Shown here: in pieces, positions 18,286 to 27,710 of the stretch
Position numbering within the stretch: the first letter of the stretch is position 1
Layout of the letters: each line of letters opens with the position of its first letter
Origin: Streptomyces sp. NBC_00459
GTDB taxonomy: Bacteria; Actinomycetota; Actinomycetes; Streptomycetales; Streptomycetaceae
Reading direction: 5' to 3'
DNA length: 64,000 nt
Assembly (NCBI RefSeq): GCF_036013955.1
Contig: NZ_CP107903.1
Span: 3,410,001-3,474,000, forward strand
Translations under genes and position numbers: made by a program
The notes under the pieces: generated by a model
The model's database searches: none
Told to the model about the DNA's origin: nothing
The model's input: the letters and a program-made list of their open reading frames with translations, nothing else

Positions 18286-19401
18286 ATGCCTAATTCCCCG
18301 GGTCTTCTGCTGCGCCGTGCGATGGTGGGCGCTTTTGCCCTCGCCGCGATCTGGGCTCCGGGAGGTTTGGCGACGGCCGCACCACCCCCCGCCGGGGAGA
18401 AGGAGTCGGAGCGCCTCGCGTTCACCCAGCGGTACCGCGCGCTCCAGCACGGCGGGATCGTCCGCGCGGCCAACGCGTCCATCAGCTGCCGGGCCACCCT
18501 CGGGACCTGCGCGGGCATCCGCAGGGGCGAGCGCCTGGTGCCGACAACGGGCGGCGCCAGGGCGGCGGTCAACGGCGACCTGGACATGTTCTACGTCGAC
18601 GTCGACAGCGACCCGAACACGTACAACTCCAGCCGCGCGGAGGTCCGGGTACCGCAGGGCGGCCGGGTCTCGTACGCACGGCTGTACTGGGGCGGCAATC
18701 TCAAGGTCGGGGAGCAGAAGCCGCCGAAGGACAACGGGCGGGTGCTGATCGCCGAGCCCGGCGGCCAGTACAAGGAGCTGCTCGCGGACTCGGTCGTCGG
18801 GCACCGGGTGGCGCACGGAGCCGACGCGTTCCAGGCCTCCGCCGATGTCACCGAGCTGGTCCGGGAGAGCGGTTCGGGGCTGTACACGGTCGCGCAGGTC
18901 AATGTGGCGATGGGGAAGTCGGCGGCCGGGGCGTGGGGCGGCTGGACGCTGGTCGTGGCGTACGAGAACGCGGCGGAGCCGCTGCGGCACCTCGCCCTGT
19001 GGGACGGGTTCGACGCGCTGAGGGACCGGACGGGTGACGGTTCGTTGGTCCGGTTGGCCGAACTCCCGTTCCCGGCGGGCGCGAACGGGCGCGCGGGCCT
19101 GGTCGCCTACAACGGGGACCGCGGCAGCACCGGTGACTCCCTGACGGTGTCCGCCGCAGGGCGCACAACCGCGCTCGGGAACGCGGCCAACCCCCTCGAC
19201 GACGTGCTGAATTCCACGATCGGCGGAGCCGTCTCGGAGCGCGTTCCGGCGTACGCGAACACCCTCGGCTACGACTCCGACGTGTTCGAACTGGGTACGG
19301 CGCTGCGGCGCGGTGGTGACCAGCTGGCCTTCCGGCTCGTTTGCCAGCGGGACGCGGCGTGGGCCGGCGCACTTTTCGTGGCCGTCGACGCCCGGCAGTA
19401 G
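18286..19401 (+). CDS. Secreted protein of unknown function, head of EPS operon
   Basis: 371-residue exported protein with a signal peptide (LLLRRAMVGAFALAAIWAPGG, cleavage near TAAAP) and a mature beta-rich domain (NGDLDMFYVDVDSD, VSYARLYWGGNL, GGWTLVVAYENAAEPLRHLALWDGF). The last pattern resembles DUF3344-type extracellular proteins, but I am not certain. Cysteines occur in pairs near residues 70-80 (ISCRATLGTC). It is the first gene before the glycosyltransferase (45 bp gap), so it may modify, bind or export the polysaccharide made by the operon. The start ATG is not preceded by a strong Shine-Dalgarno. Confidence 0.7.
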   Translation: MPNSPGLLLRRAMVGAFALAAIWAPGGLATAAPPPAGEKESERLAFTQRYRALQHGGIVRAANASISCRATLGTCAGIRRGERLVPTTGGARAAVNGDLDMFYVDVDSDPNTYNSSRAEVRVPQGGRVSYARLYWGGNLKVGEQKPPKDNGRVLIAEPGGQYKELLADSVVGHRVAHGADAFQASADVTELVRESGSGLYTVAQVNVAMGKSAAGAWGGWTLVVAYENAAEPLRHLALWDGFDALRDRTGDGSLVRLAELPFPAGANGRAGLVAYNGDRGSTGDSLTVSAAGRTTALGNAANPLDDVLNSTIGGAVSERVPAYANTLGYDSDVFELGTALRRGGDQLAFRLVCQRDAAWAGALFVAVDARQ

Positions 19402-19446
19402 CCGAGGTGCGTCCGGCACCGCCACCCGTGAGCGAGGAAACCGCGC

Positions 19447-20628
19447 ATGCAACTGATCGCACCGGACCCAGGGCCACGGGTCCTGCACGTCACCCAGCCG
19501 GTGGACGGCGGGGCGCCCCGGGTCGTGACGGACCTGGCGCGGGCCCAGCTCGCCGCCGGTCTGCACGTCACGGTCGCCTGCCCGGACGGCGGTGACCTCG
19601 CCGCGCGACTGCGGGCGCTCGGCGCCGACGTACACCCCTGGCACGCGACCCGCTCGCCGGGACCCTCGCTCGTCGGGGAGGTGCGGCGGCTGCGGCGGGT
19701 GGTCGGGGCTGTGCGGCCGGATGTCGTGCACGCGCACAGCGCGAAGGCCGGGCTCGCCGCCCGGCTGGCGGTACGGGGGCGGGTGGCGACGGTGTTCCAG
19801 CCGCACGCCTGGTCGTTCGAGGCGGTCGGCGGACCCACCGCCGCACTGGCGCTCAAGTGGGAGCGGTGGGGCGCGCGTTGGGCCTCCCGGGTGGTGTGCG
19901 TGAGCGACGCGGAACGGGCCACCGGGGTGCGCGCCGGGATCGCCGGGCAGTGGCGGGTGATCCCGAACGGGATCGACACGGAGCGCTTCCAACCGGCTCC
20001 CGTGGACTCCGTACGGGCCGGGATTCCGCTGCTCGCGCAGGTCGATCCGGCCGCCCCGCTCGTCGTGTGCGTGGGGCGGCTGTGCCGGCAGAAGGGGCAG
20101 GACGTGCTGCTCCGGGCATGGGGCGAGGTCGCGCGGCGGGTGCCCGGGGCGCGGCTGGTGCTCGTCGGTGACGGTCCGGAAGCCCCGCGGCTGCGGGCTC
20201 TCGCCCCCGACTCCGTGCTGTTCGCGGGGGCCGTCACCGACGCCGTCCCCTGGTACCGGGCCGCCGATCTGGTCGTCCTGCCCTCGCGGTGGGAGGGCAT
20301 GGCGTTGGCGCCGCTGGAGGCGATGGGCTGTGGGCGGGCGGTGGTCGTCACCGATGTGGACGGCGGGCGCGAGAGTCTGCCCGCCGCTCTCGCACCGCGC
20401 TGTCTGGTGCCGGCCGAGAACCCGGCCGCGCTCGCCGGGACCGTCTCCGAACTGCTGCTCGACCCCCCACTGCGTGAGTCGCTGGGGCAACTGGGGCGCC
20501 GACACGTCCTGTCCGCGCACGACGTACGGCGTTCCGCCGAGGCCGTCGCGGATGTGTACCGCGAGCTGATCACCGCGCACGCCGTGCGGCCCGTGCGCGC
20601 CGAGTACAGGGAGTCCATCCACTCGTGA
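19447..20628 (+). CDS. GT4-family glycosyltransferase
   Basis: 393 residues. The N-terminal Rossmann-like domain (RVLHVTQPVDGGAPRVVTDLA; DVVHAHSAKAGLAARL) and the C-terminal GT-B domain (VCVGRLCRQKGQDVLLRAW, LVLVGDGPE) are seen. The nucleotide-sugar site is DLVVLPSRWEGMALAPLEAMGCGRAVV, with the E-x7-E signature. It transfers a sugar from a nucleotide donor onto a lipid-linked intermediate in the cytoplasm. A GTGA overlap couples it to the priming transferase that follows. Confidence 0.88.
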   Translation: MQLIAPDPGPRVLHVTQPVDGGAPRVVTDLARAQLAAGLHVTVACPDGGDLAARLRALGADVHPWHATRSPGPSLVGEVRRLRRVVGAVRPDVVHAHSAKAGLAARLAVRGRVATVFQPHAWSFEAVGGPTAALALKWERWGARWASRVVCVSDAERATGVRAGIAGQWRVIPNGIDTERFQPAPVDSVRAGIPLLAQVDPAAPLVVCVGRLCRQKGQDVLLRAWGEVARRVPGARLVLVGDGPEAPRLRALAPDSVLFAGAVTDAVPWYRAADLVVLPSRWEGMALAPLEAMGCGRAVVVTDVDGGRESLPAALAPRCLVPAENPAALAGTVSELLLDPPLRESLGQLGRRHVLSAHDVRRSAEAVADVYRELITAHAVRPVRAEYRESIHS

Positions 20629-22073
20629 CTGCGGAAAGTACCGTCCCCTCCCCCGGCGGAGGGCCGCGGGAGCACGGATTCTCGACAGTGTCGGCCGTCT
20701 CGGTCATCCCGCCCCGCGGGTCGGCGGGCGGCTTCAGATTCCCGGCCGGCCGGCGTCCCGCGCCCCGGCCGGCCTCCCCGCTGCCGCTGCTCGCCGTCGA
20801 CAGCGGCGCCGCCCTGCTCGGCGCCCTGGCACTGACCGAGCCCCAGCGTCACCCCGTCCTCGTCGGCGTGCTGCTGCTCGGTGTGGTCGTGCTGAACGCG
20901 CGCGCCTCGCTCTACCGGCCCGGGTCCGTGCCCGCGTTCCTCGACGAACTGCCCGCCGTCTGCGGCCGGATCGCGATGGGCTGGCTGGCTCTGGCCGCCG
21001 CGGTCGGGGCGTACGCGTCCGCCGACGCGCTGTCCGCCCGGACGCTCGTCCTGGGCTGCGGGGTACAGGTGGCGGCGAGTGCGGCGGGCCGCGCGACCGT
21101 CCACTGGCTGCGGCGCCGGGCGCTGCTGCGCCGTCCGCACACCGCTCTCGTCATCGGCCCGGCCGGCACCGCCCGGCGCGTGGCCGCCGCGTTCCTGCGC
21201 CATCCGTCGTGCGGGGTACGGCCGGTGGGGCTCGTCACCGACCACCCGGACGGCGGGGCGGGCCTGCCCGTGCTGACCACCGGCGAGGAGGTCCAGCGGG
21301 CACTGATCCAGAACGGCGTCCGTGCCGTCCTCGCCGTCCATCCCTCGGTACGGGCCGAACAGGGGCCGCTGCTACGGGCGTTGGCGGAGTCTGGCTGCAC
21401 GGTGTGGGAGATCGACGCCGAGTCGCCCTCGTACGAGAGCGCCGAACGGCTCGCCGGGTTCTCCTGCCGACGGCTCGCGATGGTGCCGGACCGGCCGGGC
21501 AGCCTCGGCAAGCGGCTGCTCGACGTCCTGGTCTCGGGCACTCTGCTGCTGCTGGCCTCGCCGCTGCTGCTGCTGTGCGCGGTGGTGCTGCGGCTGACCG
21601 GCGGCCGGGGTGTGGTTTTCAAGCAGGAGCGCATCGGCATGGACGGGCGCCCCTTCACCCTCCTCAAGTTCCGCACCCACCGCCCGGTCGACGAGATGGA
21701 GTCGGCGACCCGCTGGAGCGTCGCCGACGAGCAGCGCATGAACTGGTTCTGCCGCCTCCTGCGCCGCACCTCGCTGGACGAGCTCCTCCAGCTGTGGAAC
21801 GTCCTCTGGGGCGACATGAGCCTGGTCGGGCCGAGGCCCGAACGCCCTTACTTCGTGGGCAAGTTCAGCCAGACCTACCCCGGTTACGCGGCCCGCCACC
21901 GGATGCAGACGGGCATCACCGGGCTCGCCCAGATCCACGGGCTGCGCGGCGACACCTCGATCGAGGACCGCTGTCGGTTCGACAACGCCTACATCGACAA
22001 CTGGTCGCTGTGGCAGGACATCTGCATCCTGCTGCGCACCGCCGCCACGCTCGTCCGCCCGACAGGAAGCTGA
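20625..22073 (+). CDS. Polyprenyl-phosphate sugar-1-phosphate transferase (priming enzyme)
   Basis: 482-residue initiating phosphoglycosyltransferase. Several N-terminal transmembrane helices (about 50-160) and a CoA-binding-like cytoplasmic domain (LVIGPAGTARRVAAAF) precede the catalytic bacterial sugar transferase domain: KRLLDVLVSGTLLLLASPLLLL membrane hairpin, VVFKQERIGMDGRPFTLLKFRT, RTSLDELLQLWNVLWGDMSLVGPRPE. It loads the first sugar phosphate onto undecaprenyl phosphate at the membrane. It starts at GTG 20625, overlapping the preceding stop. Confidence 0.92.
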   Translation: MTAESTVPSPGGGPREHGFSTVSAVSVIPPRGSAGGFRFPAGRRPAPRPASPLPLLAVDSGAALLGALALTEPQRHPVLVGVLLLGVVVLNARASLYRPGSVPAFLDELPAVCGRIAMGWLALAAAVGAYASADALSARTLVLGCGVQVAASAAGRATVHWLRRRALLRRPHTALVIGPAGTARRVAAAFLRHPSCGVRPVGLVTDHPDGGAGLPVLTTGEEVQRALIQNGVRAVLAVHPSVRAEQGPLLRALAESGCTVWEIDAESPSYESAERLAGFSCRRLAMVPDRPGSLGKRLLDVLVSGTLLLLASPLLLLCAVVLRLTGGRGVVFKQERIGMDGRPFTLLKFRTHRPVDEMESATRWSVADEQRMNWFCRLLRRTSLDELLQLWNVLWGDMSLVGPRPERPYFVGKFSQTYPGYAARHRMQTGITGLAQIHGLRGDTSIEDRCRFDNAYIDNWSLWQDICILLRTAATLVRPTGS

Positions 22074-22078
22074 GCGCA

Positions 22079-23416
22079 GTGAGCCACAGCCCCACGCTGA
22101 CGTTGCCGCGCCGAGCGCCCTTCCCGTACCTCGCGTCCTTCGCTCCGCTGCTGCCCGTGATCCTGGTGATCGCCCTGCTCGCGCTGCCGGCCGCGCAGGG
22201 CACCGACGGCGGCGCGACCCCGGCCGACGCGGTCTCCGGGCTGGTGGTCCTGTACTGCGCGGTCCGGCTCGTACGGGAACGGCGGCGACCGCTGTCCCGT
22301 ACGGCCGCCGTGGTGCTCGGGCTGCCGGTGGTCGGGCTCGCGGTCGCGGCCGTCGGGGCGTCCTCTCCGGCGGCCGGGATCGGGGGGCTGGGTCGCTACC
22401 TCCAGATCTTCGTACTGGTACCGGCGTCCGTGCTGCTGCTGGTCCGGGACCGGCGCGACCTCCGGGTGCTGGCCTGGGCGTTCGTCGGGTTCGCCCTGTT
22501 CCAGGGGGCGGTCGGGGTGCACCAGTTCATGACCGGGACCGGTGCCTCCTACCAGGGTGAGGAGATCCGGGCGGTGGGCACCTTCGGGCCCGCCGACGTG
22601 ATGGGCATGGCGACCGTGGTGGCCTTCGGGCTGATGTGCGCGCTGGGGCTGGCACTCGGGTCGGCCGCCGCCCGGCAGCGGGCCGTGGCCGCCGGGTGCG
22701 CCTTGGTGCTGCTCGCGCCGCTCGCCGTCTCCTTCAGCCGGGGCGCCTGGATCGCCACGGCGGTGGCCTGCACGCTGCAGCTGGTGCTGGCCGGGATGCG
22801 GCGGGCGCTGAAGGTGGGCGCGGTGGTGACCGCGTCGGCGGTGATCCTGGTCGGTGGCCTCGGCCTCGGTTCGGCGATGCTCCAGGAGCGGATCAGCAGC
22901 ATCACCCAGGTCACCGACGCTCCCGACCAGTCGGTCACCGACCGGTACACGATGTGGGCGGCGGCGACCGACATGTGGAGCGAACACCCGCTCACCGGCG
23001 TCGGGTTGAAGGGTTTCCCCGAACACCGTGACGGACACGCCTCGTTGGCCCTGTCCGCGGGCAGCGACACGGAGGGCGCGGGCGCCGCGTACCGCAAACA
23101 GCCGCTGCTGTCCCCGCACAACATGTATCTGCTGGTGCTCAGCGAGCAGGGGCTCATCGGGCTGCTGGCCCTCGGGGGCAGCTGGCTGGCGCTGCTGGTG
23201 TGCGGCCTGCGGGGGCTGGCGCGGGCCCGGCGGTCGGCGTCCGGCGGGCTCGACTGCGCCCTTGTCGCCTGTGGGCTGCTGATCTGGCAGTTGATCGACT
23301 TCCTGTACGCCGACATCGGCGGGCCCGCGACCGTGCTGACCGCCGTCGCCTTCGGGCTCGTCGCCTGGTGGGCCCTCGTCGGTGGCGACGACATGCCCGA
23401 GGCCTCGGCGCGATGA
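22079..23416 (+). CDS. O-antigen ligase/Wzy-like polymerase
   Basis: 445-residue integral membrane protein with about ten or more hydrophobic segments and the Wzy_C/WaaL signature around SFSRGAWIATAVACTLQLV and TGVGLKGFPEHRDGH in a large periplasmic-side loop. In Wzx/Wzy pathways it polymerises lipid-linked repeat units; in other settings it ligates them to an acceptor. The GTG at 22079 lies five bases after the preceding stop, and the end overlaps the flippase start (ATGA). Confidence 0.85.
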   Translation: MSHSPTLTLPRRAPFPYLASFAPLLPVILVIALLALPAAQGTDGGATPADAVSGLVVLYCAVRLVRERRRPLSRTAAVVLGLPVVGLAVAAVGASSPAAGIGGLGRYLQIFVLVPASVLLLVRDRRDLRVLAWAFVGFALFQGAVGVHQFMTGTGASYQGEEIRAVGTFGPADVMGMATVVAFGLMCALGLALGSAAARQRAVAAGCALVLLAPLAVSFSRGAWIATAVACTLQLVLAGMRRALKVGAVVTASAVILVGGLGLGSAMLQERISSITQVTDAPDQSVTDRYTMWAAATDMWSEHPLTGVGLKGFPEHRDGHASLALSAGSDTEGAGAAYRKQPLLSPHNMYLLVLSEQGLIGLLALGGSWLALLVCGLRGLARARRSASGGLDCALVACGLLIWQLIDFLYADIGGPATVLTAVAFGLVAWWALVGGDDMPEASAR

Positions 23417-25167
23417 ACGCGACGCCTCCTCGGACCGAGGGAGAGACCAGGGTGACGCTGCCCGCGGCACGCGCCGCTTCGTCGGCCGCGAAGGGGAGCG
23501 CAGAAGAGGGGGACGGCAGCGAGCCTGCCGAACTAGCCCCCGTTTCGGGCAAGTTCCTCGCCAAAGCCACCCTCATCACGGCCGTCCTCTCGGTCGCGGG
23601 CGCCCTGCTCGGGCTGGTCCGGGACCAGTCGCTGGCCCGGCTGTTCGGGGCCGGCAGCGACACGGACGCCTTCCTCGTCGCGTGGACCGTGCCGGAGTTC
23701 GCGGCGACGCTGCTCATCGAGGACGGGCTGGCCTTCGTCCTGATCCCGGCCTTCAGCATGGCGCTGGCCCGGCGCGCCCAGGGTGCCCCGGGCGATCCGG
23801 TCAGGGCGCTGGTCGCGTCGACGCTGCCCCGGCTGGCGCTGGCATGCGCGGGGGTCGGCGCGCTGCTGATCGCCACCGCTCCCTACCTGGTCGAGGCGCT
23901 CGCCCCCGGCCTGCCCGACCCGTCGCTCGCCATCGACTGCACCCGCCTCACCGCGACCTGCGTGTTCAGCTTCGGGCTCGCCGGGTACTGCAGCGCGGCC
24001 CTGCGCGCGCACCGGCGGTTCCTGGCGCCGGCGGCGATCTACGTGGCCTACAACACCGGCATCATCACGGCGATGTTCGTGCTGGGCGGGCGCTGGGGGG
24101 TGCGCTCGGCGGCGGTCGGGGTGGCGGTGGGCGGCGCCTTGATGGTCGTAACCCAACTTCCTTCTGTTCTAAGGCAGTTGCGGCGGCGCAGGTCGGCCGT
24201 GCCGGAAGAGATCGTGGTGGACGAGGCCTCCGGGGCGCCGATGGCCTTCGCGCTGGTCGCACCCGTGCTGCTCTTCGCGCTGACCCGGCAGTCGCAGGTG
24301 CTCATCGAGCGGTTCCTCGCCTCCACCCTCCCCGCCGGAGCCATCTCGCACCTGAACTATGCGCAGAAGGTGGCGCAGATCCCGATGACGCTGTCGCTGA
24401 TGCTGTGCACGGTCACCTTCCCGGTGGTCGCGCAGGCCATCGCGGAGGGCGACACTGAGCGGGCCCGCAGCCGGGTGGAGCGTGACCTCGCGCTGGCCGC
24501 CTGGGTGGTGCTGCTCGGCGCGGCGTCGGTGATCGCCTGTGCGCCGCAGGTCATCGAACTCCTCTTCCAGCGCGGCGCGTTCACCTCCCGGGACACCGAG
24601 GCGACGGCCACCGTGATGCGCGTGTACGCGGTCGGGCTGCTCGGGCACACGCTGGTCGGCGCGCTCGTCCGCTCGTACTTCTCCTCGAACCGGCCCACCT
24701 GGTACCCGCTGGGCGCGATGGCCGCGGGCATCGTCGCGACCTCGTGGATCGGCGCGTGGACGGTCGGCCCGTGGGGGGTGCGCGGCATCGCAGCCGCCAA
24801 CGCCGCCGGGATCACGCTGTCGGCCGCCCTGCTGCTGTACGGGATGGGCCCGCGCAGTGTGCCGATCCGGACCCGGCAGGTGCTGGCCGAGCTGAGCAAG
24901 CCGGTGCGCGCGGCGGTGTGCGCGACGGCCGCCGGGGCGTTCGTGACCAGCCGGATCGACGGGCCCGTGGCGGGACTCGCCGCCGGTACGGCGACCGTCA
25001 CCGTCGTCTACTTCCTGCTCGGCCGGCTCATGCGGGCCCAGGCCGTGCAGAGCTTCGTCCTCGCACTCAGTTCCGTATGCTCCATGACCCGAAGGCTTCC
25101 CCATGCCCGCAAGCGCACCCGCGCCCACGCCCGCCCCCGTACCCGCCGCCGCGACCGGGTCCGATGA
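23413..25167 (+). CDS. MurJ/MviN-type lipid-linked sugar flippase
   Basis: 584-residue polytopic membrane protein of the MurJ (MOP) family: FLAKATLITAVLSVAGALLGLVRDQSLARLFG at the start of the membrane domain, FAATLLIEDGLAFVLIPAFS, and ELLFQRGAFTSRDTEATATVMRVYA in the second half. About 14 helices are expected. In this operon it most likely flips the undecaprenyl-linked repeat unit outward for polymerisation and is not the housekeeping lipid II flippase. A roughly 50-residue polar N-terminal extension precedes the first helix. It overlaps the deacetylase gene by 65 bp. Confidence 0.88.
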   Translation: MNATPPRTEGETRVTLPAARAASSAAKGSAEEGDGSEPAELAPVSGKFLAKATLITAVLSVAGALLGLVRDQSLARLFGAGSDTDAFLVAWTVPEFAATLLIEDGLAFVLIPAFSMALARRAQGAPGDPVRALVASTLPRLALACAGVGALLIATAPYLVEALAPGLPDPSLAIDCTRLTATCVFSFGLAGYCSAALRAHRRFLAPAAIYVAYNTGIITAMFVLGGRWGVRSAAVGVAVGGALMVVTQLPSVLRQLRRRRSAVPEEIVVDEASGAPMAFALVAPVLLFALTRQSQVLIERFLASTLPAGAISHLNYAQKVAQIPMTLSLMLCTVTFPVVAQAIAEGDTERARSRVERDLALAAWVVLLGAASVIACAPQVIELLFQRGAFTSRDTEATATVMRVYAVGLLGHTLVGALVRSYFSSNRPTWYPLGAMAAGIVATSWIGAWTVGPWGVRGIAAANAAGITLSAALLLYGMGPRSVPIRTRQVLAELSKPVRAAVCATAAGAFVTSRIDGPVAGLAAGTATVTVVYFLLGRLMRAQAVQSFVLALSSVCSMTRRLPHARKRTRAHARPRTRRRDRVR

Positions 25168-25903
25168 CCGCGGCCGACGAACCGCCCGCCAGGGTTCCGT
25201 CCCCTGGGTGGCGATGTACCACTCGGTGGGCGACTGCTCCGACGACCCGTACCGCATCACGGTCACGCCCGAACGCCTCGACGCCCAACTGCGGTGGCTG
25301 CACCGGCGCGGGCTGCGGGGTGTGGGGGTGGCCGAGCTGCTCGCCGCCCGTTCCCGGGGCGAGGGGCGCGGGCTCGTCGGGCTGACCTTCGACGACGGGT
25401 ACGCCGACTTCCTGACCGACGCCCTTCGGGTGCTGAAGCGTTGGAACTGCGGCGCGACCCTCTTCGTCCTCCCGGGACGGCTCGGCGGGGAGAACGCCTG
25501 GGATCCGCTGGGCCCGCGCAAACCGCTGCTGACCGCGGACGGCATCCGCGCCGTCGCCGAGGCCGGTGTCGAGATCGGTTCGCACGGGCTGACGCACGTC
25601 GATCTGACGAAGGCCGACGACGAGCTGCTGCGCGCCGAGGTCGCCGAGAGCAGAGCGCTGCTCTCGGAGTTGAGCGGTGCTCCGGCGGAGGGGTTCTGCT
25701 ACCCCTACGGGACCGTCGACCAGCGCGCCGTCGACGCCGTGAAGGCTGCCGGTTACGGATACGGCTGCGCGATCGACCCGGGCCCGCTGAACGGCGTCCA
25801 TGTCCTCCCCCGCGTCCACATCGGCGAGAACGACACCGCCGTACGCCTGCATCTCAAGTACCGGCTGCACCGGCTGCGGCGCCGACCGGTCGAGGGGGCG
25901 TGA
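25103..25903 (+). CDS. Polysaccharide deacetylase (NodB fold)
   Basis: 266 residues with the NodB motifs: MYHSVGD, TFDDGYADF (catalytic Asp and metal Asp), GSHGLTHVDLT (metal histidines) and FCYPYGTVDQRA. It removes N- or O-acetyl groups from a polysaccharide. The only in-frame ATG upstream of the domain is 25103, inside the end of the flippase gene; an ATG at 25164 is in a different frame. There is no obvious signal peptide in the Ala/Pro-rich N-terminus, so it may act on cytoplasmic lipid-linked intermediates. It is coupled to the next gene by GTGA. Confidence 0.88.
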   Translation: MPASAPAPTPAPVPAAATGSDDRGRRTARQGSVPWVAMYHSVGDCSDDPYRITVTPERLDAQLRWLHRRGLRGVGVAELLAARSRGEGRGLVGLTFDDGYADFLTDALRVLKRWNCGATLFVLPGRLGGENAWDPLGPRKPLLTADGIRAVAEAGVEIGSHGLTHVDLTKADDELLRAEVAESRALLSELSGAPAEGFCYPYGTVDQRAVDAVKAAGYGYGCAIDPGPLNGVHVLPRVHIGENDTAVRLHLKYRLHRLRRRPVEGA

Positions 25904-27069
25904 CGGCGGTGAAGGCCCTGCACATCATCACCGGACTCGGGGTCGGCGGCGCCGAGCAGCAACTCCGGCTGCTGCTGCGGCACTTGCCGGTCGACTGCGA
26001 TGTCGTGACGCTCACCAACCCCGGCTCGGTCGCCGACGGTCTGATCGCCGACGGCGTCCGGGTCGTCCACCTCGGCATGGCCGGCAACCGGGATCTCGCC
26101 GCGCTGCCCCGCCTGGTGAACGTCATCCGCTCGGGCGGCTACGACCTCGTGCACACCCACCTCTACCGGGCCTGCGTGTACGGCAGGATCGCCGCGCGGC
26201 TGGCGGGCGTACGCGCGATCGTCGCCACCGAGCACTCCCTGGGCGACTCGCAGATGGAGGGGCGGCGACTGACCGCCGGGGTCCGCGCGCTGTACCTGGC
26301 CGGCGAACGGCTCGGCCGCACCACCGTCGCCGTGTCCCCCACGGTCGCCGAGCGGCTCCGCCGCTGGGGTGTGCCCGCGCCGCGGATCGAGGTCGTCCCC
26401 AACGGCATCGACCTGGCCCGCTTCCGCTTCGACCCGGTCGCCCGCCGCCGCACCCGAGAGCGCCTCGGGCTGCCCGAGGGGGCTTACGTCGTCGGCGGCG
26501 TCGGACGGCTCGCACCGGGCAAGCGCTTCGGCGACCTCATCGGCGCCCTGGCGCAACTCCCCGACGACTACTGGCTGTTGCTCGTCGGCGGAGGCCCCGA
26601 GGAACACGTCCTGCGGCGCACCGCGAACGAGGCCGGCGTGGCGGACCGGGTGCTGTTCACCGGCGAACGGCCCTACGTACCGGACGGCACCCCCGGCCCC
26701 GACCTGCCCTCCCTCACCTCCGCGATGGACGTGCTCGCCTCCCCGTGCCCGGAGGAGGCCTTCGGCCTCGCGGTCGTCGAGGCACTGGCCGCCGGACTGC
26801 CCGTCCGGTACGTCTCCTGCCCGGCGATCGAGGACCTTCCCCCGGAGGCCGCCGAGGGCGCCCGGCGCGTACCAGGCGGCGCGGACTCCTTCGCGCGCGC
26901 CCTCGCCGAGGCCCGCGCGCTGGGCCCACGGGACCGCACGCCCCCCGCCGCCGCCCACCACTACGACATCACCCGCAGCGCCGCCCAGCTCATGGACGTG
27001 TACGCGGCGGCCACCCCCTCCACGACACCGTCCCCGTCCCCGTCACCTCAGGGAGCCCCATCCTCATGA
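25900..27069 (+). CDS. GT4-family glycosyltransferase
   Basis: 389 residues with N-terminal HIITGLGVGGAEQQLRLLLRHLP, VHTHLYRACVYGRIAARLAG, then VVPNGIDLARFRFD and VGGVGRLAPGKRFGDLI. The donor site is SPCPEEAFGLAVVEALAAGLPVRYVSCPA. It is the second glycosyltransferase of the operon, so the repeat unit probably contains at least three sugars including the primer. It starts at GTG 25900 overlapping the deacetylase stop and ends ATGA-coupled to the Wzz-like gene. Confidence 0.88.
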   Translation: MTAVKALHIITGLGVGGAEQQLRLLLRHLPVDCDVVTLTNPGSVADGLIADGVRVVHLGMAGNRDLAALPRLVNVIRSGGYDLVHTHLYRACVYGRIAARLAGVRAIVATEHSLGDSQMEGRRLTAGVRALYLAGERLGRTTVAVSPTVAERLRRWGVPAPRIEVVPNGIDLARFRFDPVARRRTRERLGLPEGAYVVGGVGRLAPGKRFGDLIGALAQLPDDYWLLLVGGGPEEHVLRRTANEAGVADRVLFTGERPYVPDGTPGPDLPSLTSAMDVLASPCPEEAFGLAVVEALAAGLPVRYVSCPAIEDLPPEAAEGARRVPGGADSFARALAEARALGPRDRTPPAAAHHYDITRSAAQLMDVYAAATPSTTPSPSPSPQGAPSS

Positions 27070-27710
27070 CCGAGAACGCCAGCAGAGTCCCCCACCGCAT
27101 CCGCACCCGCATCCTGCCCGCGTGGTACCTCCTCGCGGCCAGCGCCGTGACCGGCGGCCTCCTCGGCGGTGCGTACGGCACCTTCAAGGCGCCCGCCTAC
27201 ACGGCCACCAGTTACGTGGTCGCCGTACCGACCGAGAAGTCCGACCCGGCGTCCGCGCTCGGTTTCGCGCAGGCCTACGGGCGGGTCGCCACGCAGCTCG
27301 CGGTGCTCGGGGACGCCCAGGTGTGGGCGGGCGTACCGGTGTCGACGCTGCGCAAGAGCGTGCAGACGGCGACCTCACCCGACGCGCCCATGGTCGCCGT
27401 GTCGGCCACCTCCACGCGCCCCGACCTCGCCGCCGACATGGCGAACGCCGTGGCCCGCTCCCTCACCCGGCACGCGAACGACACCAAGGAGTCCACCCAC
27501 GTGGAGCTGCTCCAGTTCTCGCGCGCGGTCAAGCCGGCCGAGCCGTCCTCGGCCCCGGCCGCGGTGACCGGACTGGTCGGCGCGAGCGCGGGCGGGCTGC
27601 TCGGCGGGCTGGTGCTGCTGGTGCGGCCCCGCCGACGTACGGAGGAGCCGGCGCCCGCGGCCTCCGTACCGGGCCCGGCCGTCGCCGCCGACTCACATGG
27701 CCAGCTGTGA
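27066..27710 (+). CDS. Wzz-like chain-length/co-polymerase membrane protein
   Basis: 214 residues with the Wzz topology. An N-terminal helix (WYLLAASAVTGGLLGGAYG), an extracytoplasmic domain (YTATSYVVAVPTEKSD ... VAVSATSTRPDLAADMANAVARSL) and a C-terminal helix (TGLVGASAGGLLGGLVLLV) are followed by a short basic/Pro tail. It is shorter than typical Wzz (about 300+), and no BY-kinase domain or separate tyrosine kinase gene is present. Control of chain length is the family role. ATGA- and TGTGA-type overlaps couple it on both sides. Confidence 0.78.
   Translation: MTENASRVPHRIRTRILPAWYLLAASAVTGGLLGGAYGTFKAPAYTATSYVVAVPTEKSDPASALGFAQAYGRVATQLAVLGDAQVWAGVPVSTLRKSVQTATSPDAPMVAVSATSTRPDLAADMANAVARSLTRHANDTKESTHVELLQFSRAVKPAEPSSAPAAVTGLVGASAGGLLGGLVLLVRPRRRTEEPAPAASVPGPAVAADSHGQL

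Noticed and set aside
18091..20622. Minus-strand open frame of about 840 codons across the EPS operon start
   Set aside because: Antisense to the secreted protein and glycosyltransferase genes; Arg/Pro/Gly-rich shadow without any recognisable motif.
25164..25385. ATG at 25164 overlapping the flippase stop as start of the deacetylase
   Set aside because: Although it gives an attractive ATGA overlap, it is out of frame with the NodB motifs; the deacetylase frame opens at 25103.
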